A stretch of DNA of 6,681 nt, from NCBI GenBank assembly GCA_937891875.1, contig CALATR010000120.1, positions 1-6,681 of the forward strand, given 5' to 3'. The notes beneath the pieces were generated by a model, which ran no database searches, was not told the DNA's origin, and saw nothing but the letters and a program-made list of their open reading frames with translations. Numbering within the stretch: position 1 is the first letter of the stretch; every line of letters begins with the position of its first letter. A program made the position numbers and the translations under genes. The DNA is from an uncultured Pseudomonadota bacterium (GTDB lineage Bacteria; Myxococcota_A; UBA796; GCA-2862545). Positions 1 to 6,681 of this stretch are shown piece after piece.

Positions 1-1437
1 CGGCTCGGCAGCGTCGAGGAGCTGGCGTCCAACTACACGATCCTGGTCGACAAGGCGCTGTGGGGCCCCGCCGTGCTCCTGGGCCTGATGGGCGCCACCT
101 TCAGCTCCGCCCTCGCGACCCTGGTCGGCGCCCCGCGGATCCTCGCGGCCCTGGCCCGCGACGAGGTGCTGCCCGGCGGCCGATCCCTCGCCGATCCCGG
201 CGCCAACGGGGAGCCGCGCCGCGCCCTGGCCGTCACCGCCGCCATCGTGCTCGTGACCCTGGCTCTGCGCGACATCAACCTGGTCGCCCCGCTGGTGACC
301 CTGTTCATGCTCATCTCCTACGCCGTGCTCAACGGGGTCGTCCTGGTCGAGCAGGGGCTCGGGCTGATCAGCTACCGGCCCACCCTGCGCCTGCACCTGG
401 CCGTCCCCGCGATCGGGCTCATCGGCTGCATCATCGCGATGTTCGTCGTCAATCCGCTGTTCAGCCTGGTCGCCTGGGCGGTGATCGGCGCGCTGTATCT
501 GTGGATCCTGCGGCGGGGCATCGAGCGGCACACCGAGGATGTGCGCAGCGGCGTGCTGGTCGCGATGGCGGAGTGGGCCGCCCGCCGGGTCACCGCCCTG
601 GACGTGGTCAACCTGCGCGCGTGGAAGCCCAACCTGCTGGTCCCCGTCCGCGACCCGACCGAGCTCCAGGGCCTGTTCGGGCTGCTCTCCGCCCTGGCCG
701 CGCCGGAGGGCTCGGTGAAGGTGCTCGGCATCGCGCCGGACTCCGGGGACGAGGGCTACCGGCGGCGGGTGAAGGAGCTGGCGGGGAGCCTGTCGCACAG
801 CGCGGGGCTGTTCACGACCTGGTCGGTGGTGGACGCGGTGGGCTTCACCGCGGGAGTGGTCAGCAGCATCCAGGCGCTGGGCAGCGCGTTCTTCCGGCCC
901 AACGCGGTGGTCCTGCGGGCGCCGATGTCCGAGGAGCACGACCAGGATCTGCACGACGTCCTGCGCGAGGCGAAGCGGCTGCACATCGGGATCGTGCTGG
1001 TCGCGATGCACCCGTCGGCCGGCCTGGGGCGCCAGCAGGTGGTCAACGTGTGGCTGCATCCCCAGCGCGCCGACGAGGACGTCGAGCAGGCGTTTGCGCG
1101 GTCCAACCTGGATCTTGCACTGCTCACCGCGGTCCGCCTGGCCCGGCGCTGGAACGCGCACCTCAACCTGGTGAGCGCGGTGGACCACCCCGATCGGGTG
1201 GCCGGGAACACCGCCTACCTCACCGCGATCCGAGAGCGGGCACGGATCCCGGAGGCGCGGATCCTGGTGTTGGTCGGTCCGATCGACGCGGTGGTGAACG
1301 AGGTGCCCCAGTCCGATCTCGACCTCTTCGGCCTGGGCGCCGAGCCGGACCTGGAGCGGGTGCGCGCGCTGGTCCGGGGGACGCGCTCGTCGTGCCTGTT
1401 CCTGTCCGACTCGGGCCAGGAGAGCGCGTTCGCGTGA
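1..1437 (+). CDS. SLC12-type amino acid/cation-chloride cotransporter-like permease, C-terminal part (5' partial)
   Basis: The reading frame is open from base 1 to a TGA at 1435-1437, giving 478 visible residues; the start lies left of the window. The order of features matches the C-terminal half of SLC12-family (APC superfamily) carriers. A membrane segment at about residues 22-44 is followed by the family-typical GAPRILAALARDEVLP (43-58). Two further membrane segments lie at about 75-92 and 97-117, ending in ISYAVLNG. Then comes SYRPTLR (124-130), and two more segments at about 130-150 and 152-170 ending in LYLWILRR. From about 171 to the end it is a soluble domain containing WKPNLLVP, resembling the cytosolic C-terminal domain of SLC12 transporters. 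Known SLC12 members move Cl- with Na+ and/or K+, or amino acids/polyamines; the bacterial substrate cannot be read from this fragment. It acts in the inner membrane. It stands 190 bases upstream of the next gene and is probably a separate transcription unit. Confidence 0.85.
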   Translation, partial: RLGSVEELASNYTILVDKALWGPAVLLGLMGATFSSALATLVGAPRILAALARDEVLPGGRSLADPGANGEPRRALAVTAAIVLVTLALRDINLVAPLVTLFMLISYAVLNGVVLVEQGLGLISYRPTLRLHLAVPAIGLIGCIIAMFVVNPLFSLVAWAVIGALYLWILRRGIERHTEDVRSGVLVAMAEWAARRVTALDVVNLRAWKPNLLVPVRDPTELQGLFGLLSALAAPEGSVKVLGIAPDSGDEGYRRRVKELAGSLSHSAGLFTTWSVVDAVGFTAGVVSSIQALGSAFFRPNAVVLRAPMSEEHDQDLHDVLREAKRLHIGIVLVAMHPSAGLGRQQVVNVWLHPQRADEDVEQAFARSNLDLALLTAVRLARRWNAHLNLVSAVDHPDRVAGNTAYLTAIRERARIPEARILVLVGPIDAVVNEVPQSDLDLFGLGAEPDLERVRALVRGTRSSCLFLSDSGQESAFA

Positions 1438-1439
1438 GT

Positions 1440-1452
1440 ACCGCCGGGCGGT
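1440..1452 (+). terminator. Short GC hairpin just after the permease stop
   Basis: ACCGC (1440-1444) pairs with GCGGT (1448-1452) around a three-base loop, beginning two bases after the TGA. No T tract follows, so it is a weak terminator or 3'-end stabilising structure at best. The two convergent genes ending in this window also have a GC hairpin 2 bases after the stop. Confidence 0.3.
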
Positions 1453-1524
1453 GGTCTCCGAGTCCACCCCCTGTCGAGCGCCCCGCGCTGAACCGAACGC
1501 TCGTCTGACAACCGCCTTTCGGAA

Positions 1525-1590
1525 CCGACCCCCCGATCGGGTGCCTGAGCAGGTCGGCGTTTCGACCGGTTTTTTCCGACGCCGGTCGGA
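1525..1590 (+). promoter_or_regulatory. Attenuator-like leader with alternating complementary segments
   Basis: Four complementary segments follow each other: CCGACC (1525-1530), GGTCGG (1552-1557), CGACCGG (1563-1569) and CCGGTCGG (1582-1589). Segment 1 can pair with 2. Segment 2 can pair with 3, which is followed by six T's. Segment 3 can pair perfectly with 4 over 7 bases (1563-1569 with 1582-1588). A local hairpin TCCGAC/GTCGGA (1575-1580 with 1585-1590) also competes. The pairings are mutually exclusive, as in an attenuator. The region lies 38 to 103 bases upstream of the peptidase-like start at 1628. Whether a transcript runs through it, and what would switch it, cannot be seen; it may simply be the terminator of the upstream gene plus an operator-like palindrome. 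Confidence 0.35.
1552..1575 (+). terminator. Candidate intrinsic terminator, short stem plus T6
   Basis: GGTCG (1552-1556) pairs with CGACC (1563-1567) around a six-base loop, which can shrink to four by a G-T pair. Two G's and then six T's (1570-1575) follow. This is the only T run of such length in the intergenic regions here, which makes it the best candidate for ending the permease transcript 115-138 bases after its stop. The stem is short and moderately stable, so strength is uncertain. Confidence 0.45.
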
Positions 1591-1592
1591 TG

Positions 1593-1627
1593 ATACGCTC
1601 CTCCTGCCCCACTCCTCGGAGGTACCC
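1593..1627 (+). promoter_or_regulatory. Leader and ribosome binding site of the first peptidase-like gene
   Basis: A strong Shine-Dalgarno, GGAGG at 1618-1622, lies five bases before ATG 1628 and decides that start, although the frame stays open upstream to 1451. The site sits in CTCCTCGGAGGT (1612-1623), followed by ACCCATG. A box ATACGC at 1593-1598 precedes it, and GATGATACG around it could hold a -10 element, but no convincing -35 was found. The same 12-mer and box recur before the next gene. Confidence 0.7.
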
Positions 1628-2713
1628 ATGGGCCTGGCCCAGAGCCGCACTGCGGCAAGCACTGACGTGTCCACACAGAGTACCGGTGGCAATCCGGTCC
1701 TCTCGTCCAACCAGGACCAGCTCGAACAGGCGGGCGAGCTGGACGCCGAGACCCTCGAGGCGGCAGGCGCCCGCGTCGCCGAGCTGCTCGAGGAATACCT
1801 CTCCCTGCAGGTGAACGCGCCCGCCGCCTACCTCCCCGAGGTCGACGAGGCCGAGCCCGAGGTCGATCCGAGCGCCGGCACCAACGCGACCCAGGGCAGC
1901 GGCACCGACGACCAGAGCACCGACGACACGCCCGAGATCGTCCTGCCGGACCCGATCCCGGTGACCTTCCAGTCCCCCTACTGGACCGACCGCTGGGGGG
2001 CCGCCGACAGCGACTTCCCGACGGTGCGCGAGGGCGTCACCGCGGCCCTGCTCGACGGCCAGCCCGCAGGCCGCGGACGGGGCTCGCCCGAGGAGATGGA
2101 GACCGTCGTGCAGGCGGGTCTCGACTCCCGCGAGATCGCACCTCCACCGCCGCTTCCCGGGCCGGACAGCCCCATGACCGCCGGGGAGTGGGAGGGCATC
2201 ATCGAGTCGTGGATGCAGACCAACGGCGTCGGCATCGACTGCTCTGGCTTCGTGACCCAGGCGCTGACCGAGCTGGGCGTAGAGACCAACTTCATCGGCA
2301 CCCTGACCGGCATCGGCCCGGACCAGTACTACAACGTGCTCCAGGGCTACGACGTCGACCCCATGGACATCCAGCCGCTCGACATCATGTACCTGGGCAC
2401 CCCCACCGACGACTCGGCCGCGGAGCCCCGCCACGTCCGGATCGTCATCTCCGCGGAGACGGTCGACGGCGGCCGCGAGTTCATCACCGCCGAGTCGAGC
2501 TGGACCCCGCGGGCGGGCGAGGATCCCTCCGCCGCCATCCTCGCCGGCCGCGGTCCCCGCGAGCACCAGTGGCGCTACGCCGATGGGCAGCTCTACGAGC
2601 GCGCGCCCGGCAGCACCGCGTGGACCGAGAGCGCGGAGGATCCCGCGTACATGCGGATCCTCGACGATGGCCGCGCCAACCTGCCCTCGGAGGACACGCC
2701 GCCGGCCGAGTAG
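1628..2713 (+). CDS. NlpC/P60-like cysteine peptidase or amidase domain protein with disordered N-terminus
   Basis: The protein has 361 residues, starts at ATG 1628 after GGAGG, and ends at TAG 2711-2713. Residues 1-40 are Ser/Thr/Gln-rich and contain SNQDQLEQAG (27-36). Residues 40-182 are acidic, with long Asp/Glu/Pro/Gly-rich stretches that look disordered. From about 183 to 325 there is a papain-like domain of NlpC/P60 type: GIDCSGFVTQAL with nucleophile Cys205, PLDIMYLG (around Asp252) in place of the usual PGDLVFF strand, and RHVRIVIS with catalytic His269. Cys205 is the only cysteine in the protein. The third catalytic position, usually His/Asn/Gln after the HVGIYIG strand, falls in FITAESSW, where Thr287 or Glu289 would have to serve. 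Family members cleave peptidoglycan stem peptides or related amide bonds; the substrate here is unknown. No signal peptide, lipobox or membrane segment is visible. It lies 50 bases upstream of the CHAP-like gene and is probably co-regulated with it. Domain call is good; biological role is open. Confidence 0.8.
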   Translation: MGLAQSRTAASTDVSTQSTGGNPVLSSNQDQLEQAGELDAETLEAAGARVAELLEEYLSLQVNAPAAYLPEVDEAEPEVDPSAGTNATQGSGTDDQSTDDTPEIVLPDPIPVTFQSPYWTDRWGAADSDFPTVREGVTAALLDGQPAGRGRGSPEEMETVVQAGLDSREIAPPPPLPGPDSPMTAGEWEGIIESWMQTNGVGIDCSGFVTQALTELGVETNFIGTLTGIGPDQYYNVLQGYDVDPMDIQPLDIMYLGTPTDDSAAEPRHVRIVISAETVDGGREFITAESSWTPRAGEDPSAAILAGRGPREHQWRYADGQLYERAPGSTAWTESAEDPAYMRILDDGRANLPSEDTPPAE

Positions 2714-2716
2714 CTC

Positions 2717-2763
2717 ATACGCCTCTTTTCACCGACGCTTTCCCTCTCTCCTCGGAGGTCCCC
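2717..2763 (+). promoter_or_regulatory. Leader and ribosome binding site of the second peptidase-like gene
   Basis: GGAGG at 2754-2758 lies five bases before ATG 2764. It sits in the same CTCCTCGGAGGT (2748-2759) and CCCATG context as the gene before it, and an ATACGC box occurs at 2717-2722, three bases after the preceding stop. The stretch between box and ribosome binding site is pyrimidine-rich and 12 bases longer than its counterpart. The duplicated module fits coordinated expression or descent from one ancestral leader; it could also contain a second, internal promoter. Confidence 0.65.
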
Positions 2764-4158
2764 ATGTCGTCGCACCAGCACCGTTCCCAGTCCGGGACGA
2801 GCGACACCACCACCACCACGCTGGACCCGGTCGCACAGGCGGTCGATCCCGGCAGCAACCAGTTCATGCAGGACCAGATGGGTCAGCCGGAGGAGGCCCC
2901 GCGCGGCACCGCCGGCGACATCGCCATGTGGCTGCGCATGGCGACCCACCTGGCCGAGTCCGGCAGCATCGGCGTGCCCTTCGTCAGCAGCAAGCTGCGC
3001 CAGGCGAAGGAAGAGCTGATGAGCGCGTGGGGCGACCCGGACGTCATCAACCAGCGGGACGCGCTGAAGGACGACATCGTCGCCGCGGACAGCGCGGTCA
3101 TCGACAGCCTGGCCCGCCGCGCCGAGGCGATGGTCGGCGACGACTCGGTCGATCTCACCACTGCCATCGCCTTCCCCCAGGACGTCCGCCTGCTGCTCCA
3201 CGACCTGGGCCCGGCGAACCCCGAGGGCAGCCACCCCAACCCGTGGTCCTTCTCCGACGCCGTGCAGTCCGCCGGCATCACCCGCATCGCCGGGATCCAG
3301 AGCGACATGGTGGTCGCCCTGCAGGCCCGCTTCGAGCCGGACGAGATCCTGGCCGAGCTCCAGCGCAACGCCGCCGAGGGCGCGGAGGAGCTGTGGGAGC
3401 AAGGCGATCGCGATGCGGGCGAGTTCCGTGAAGCCGCCGGTACGAGCGGCAACTTCGACTGGTGCGGCATGTTCACCGTGAGCCAGTACAGCTTCACCGG
3501 GCTGGACGGACAGCTCCGCAGCGGCTTCTGGGAGACCCGCAACGTGCAGGACTTCTTCGACGTCGGCCGCTCCGGCGCGCCGCGCAACTCGGCCCGGGTG
3601 CCCCTGTGGATCGAGGTCACCGGAGACAGCGCGGTCGACACGGCCGCCGCCGAGACCGACCAGGACGGCCGGCAGTGGATGCACCTGGCCGACTACCACG
3701 CCGCCCGCGGCAGCGAGCGCTCGTGGGTGGATGCATCCCAGCTGAACGGCTCGAACGTCCGCACCGGCGATGCCGTCCTGGCCGGCCCCACCGCCGACAA
3801 CCCCACCCACATCGCCATGGTCCACACCGTGTTCGGCGAGGCCGTCGAGATCGTGACGGTCGAGGGCAACGCGTCCGGGATCGCCTACGTCGGCGAGGGT
3901 GCTGCGGGCGGTCCGCAGGCCGTCGCGGACGCGACCACCAACGACGCCTCCGAGCTGGCGCCGAGCGGGGAGCAGGCGGTGCACATGAACGACTTCCTCG
4001 CCGACGGGGACGGGCTCACGTCCAGCACCGGCCACCGCTACGAGCTGTCCGGTCGCGGCCGCCCGTCCCTGGTCGACTTCGAAGCCCACAACTACGCCAT
4101 CGCGCAGCCGAACCCGAACGCGTCCGCCGACGAGAACACCGGTTCGACCGATGTCTAA
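2764..4158 (+). CDS. CHAP-like (papain-fold) amidase/peptidase domain protein with helical middle region
   Basis: The protein has 464 residues and runs from ATG 2764 to TAA 4156-4158. The head is His/Ser/Gln/Thr-rich, with five Thr at 15-19 coded by an ACC repeat, and contains SNQFMQDQMG (31-40). Residues about 44-215 look mainly alpha-helical with no recognised family. From about 222 to 395 the layout is that of a CHAP-type papain-like domain: FDWCGMF with Cys234 as nucleophile, a GDAVL strand (Gly335-Asp336), THIAMVHTV with His349, and TVEGNASG with Glu367/Asn369 as the third polar residue. This is a complete apparent triad. Cys234 is the only cysteine. CHAP enzymes are typically peptidoglycan amidases or endopeptidases; the real substrate is not shown. 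The gap between Cys and His is long (115 residues), so an insertion is likely. No signal peptide or membrane segment is seen. It follows the NlpC/P60-like gene by 50 bases with the same leader, which suggests a shared function. The CHAP assignment rests on motifs alone. Confidence 0.72.
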   Translation: MSSHQHRSQSGTSDTTTTTLDPVAQAVDPGSNQFMQDQMGQPEEAPRGTAGDIAMWLRMATHLAESGSIGVPFVSSKLRQAKEELMSAWGDPDVINQRDALKDDIVAADSAVIDSLARRAEAMVGDDSVDLTTAIAFPQDVRLLLHDLGPANPEGSHPNPWSFSDAVQSAGITRIAGIQSDMVVALQARFEPDEILAELQRNAAEGAEELWEQGDRDAGEFREAAGTSGNFDWCGMFTVSQYSFTGLDGQLRSGFWETRNVQDFFDVGRSGAPRNSARVPLWIEVTGDSAVDTAAAETDQDGRQWMHLADYHAARGSERSWVDASQLNGSNVRTGDAVLAGPTADNPTHIAMVHTVFGEAVEIVTVEGNASGIAYVGEGAAGGPQAVADATTNDASELAPSGEQAVHMNDFLADGDGLTSSTGHRYELSGRGRPSLVDFEAHNYAIAQPNPNASADENTGSTDV

Positions 4159-4160
4159 GG

Positions 4161-4172
4161 GGCCTCCGGGCC
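4161..4172 (+). terminator. GC hairpin after the CHAP-like gene
   Basis: GGCC (4161-4164), loop TCCG, GGCC (4169-4172) starts two bases after the TAA and runs into GCG. There is no T tract. The gyrB 3' end on the other strand has the same element with one base changed, so it is probably a family 3'-end structure rather than a chance fold. Confidence 0.4.
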
Positions 4173-4207
4173 GCGACTGGCGGCGGGAAGACGCTGCGCC
4201 AAACCAT

Positions 4208-4270
4208 CGCGAATGACACCTTCTCCCACTCGATCCGCCTTCGGCGTGTCTCATGGCGGTGTCATTCGCG
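4208..4270. repeat. Perfect 13-bp inverted repeat with nested hairpin in the convergent intergenic region
   Basis: CGCGAATGACACC (4208-4220) is repeated exactly inverted as GGTGTCATTCGCG (4258-4270), separated by 37 bases. Inside lies a smaller hairpin, CGCC-TTC-GGCG (4236-4246), and an imperfect direct pair, GGCGTGTCTCAT (4243-4254) and GGCGGTGTCATT (4255-4266). The element sits between two convergent genes, so it may act as a bidirectional terminator or be a copy of a dispersed palindromic (REP/MITE-like) repeat. No coding capacity is evident. Confidence 0.75.
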
Positions 4271-4290
4271 CGGCTTGTCTTGCTACGGCC

Positions 4291-4356
4291 CCTTCGGTCG
4301 CCCCGCTTCGCGGGACGATCTCGGCGTTCTAGCAGTCCTCCGGTCTCGCTGCGCGG
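4291..4356. repeat. Imperfect direct repeat of a CCTYCGGTC...CGCT(T/G)CGCGG unit
   Basis: The unit at 4291-4314 begins CCTTCGGTC and ends CGCTTCGCGGG. The unit at 4337-4356 begins CCTCCGGTC and ends CGCTGCGCGG. They differ by a few substitutions and a small gap, and start 46 bases apart. The first unit contains a 5-bp hairpin CCCGC-TTC-GCGGG (4302-4314). The heptamer CCTYCGG also occurs at 4163 and 4238 and inverted at 4358-4364, so the whole 210-base intergenic region is repetitive. Confidence 0.55.
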
Positions 4357-4366
4357 CCCGAAGGCC
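4355..4366 (-). terminator. GC hairpin with TTCG loop after gyrB
   Basis: Read on the minus strand, GGCC-TTCG-GGCC begins two bases after the gyrB TAG and is followed by GCGCAGCG. C(TTCG)G forms an exceptionally stable tetraloop in RNA. No T tract follows, so it may be an mRNA-stabilising 3' end or a weak or factor-assisted terminator. Confidence 0.45.
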
Positions 4367-4368
4367 AG

Positions 4369-6681
<2,313 letters not shown>

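Noticed and set aside
60..1508. Long open frame overlapping the permease on the same strand in another frame
   Set aside because: Its translation is Arg/Pro/Gly-rich, typical of an out-of-frame shadow of a high-GC gene, and the permease frame has clear family motifs.
1220..2566. 448-codon minus-strand open frame opposite the NlpC/P60-like gene
   Set aside because: It runs through the intergenic hairpins and the permease end, shows shadow composition and has no recognisable motifs.
2188..2763. Possible N-terminal extension of the CHAP-like protein upstream of 2764
   Set aside because: The frame is open there only because it overlaps the previous gene out of frame; the GGAGG five bases before ATG 2764 fixes the start.
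2806..2817. (ACC)4 trinucleotide run as a phase-variation tract
   Set aside because: It is short and changes length only by whole codons, so it could vary a Thr run but not switch the gene.
2593..4254. 553-codon minus-strand open frame opposite the CHAP-like gene
   Set aside because: Composition is shadow-like (Val/Gly/Arg/Leu-rich), it spans two real genes and their gap, and no domain was recognised; the plus-strand frame has a Shine-Dalgarno and a catalytic-motif layout.

Overview
The window is very GC-rich with the third-position G/C bias of a high-GC bacterium. The gyrase B fragment carries the long insert (roughly 190 residues between PPLYRV and YKGLGEMN) seen in proteobacteria-type GyrB and absent from Bacillus-type GyrB. 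With the SLC12-like transporter and the two acidic, low-complexity-headed peptidase-like proteins, this fits a myxobacterium (Myxococcota, perhaps the Nannocystis/Haliangium side). That assignment is inference from composition and gene content, not from a database match.

Layout. (1) 1-1437, plus strand: the C-terminal part of an SLC12-type (cation-chloride cotransporter-like) permease, cut by the left edge. (2) 1438-1627: a 190-base intergenic leader with several mutually exclusive complementary segments and a T6 tract, possibly a terminator or attenuator. (3) 1628-2713 and 2764-4158, plus strand: two consecutive genes for cytosolic-looking proteins. Each has a disordered Ser/Thr/Gln-rich N-terminus and a C-terminal papain-like domain (NlpC/P60-like, then CHAP-like), and each has exactly one cysteine, at the predicted nucleophile position. 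Both genes have the same leader (ATACGC box, then CTCCTCGGAGGT, then CCCATG) and a similar N-terminal motif, SNQ-x4-Q-x-G. (4) 4159-4368: a 210-base convergent intergenic region dense in hairpins and short repeats. (5) 4369-6681, minus strand: gyrB, complete at its 3' end and cut by the right edge shortly after its true start.

How the genes relate. The permease and gyrB are housekeeping-type genes at the edges and show no evident link to the middle pair. The two peptidase-like genes look like a co-regulated unit: same strand, a 50-base gap, the same leader and the same head motif. Their lack of Sec signals or membrane segments, combined with a peptidoglycan-hydrolase-like fold, suggests either intracellular enzymes or cargo of a non-Sec export route such as a contractile injection or type VI-like system. 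No structural gene of such a system and no obvious immunity gene is visible here. This pair is the part of the window most likely to be undescribed. No RNA gene, CRISPR array, transposase or prophage gene was seen.
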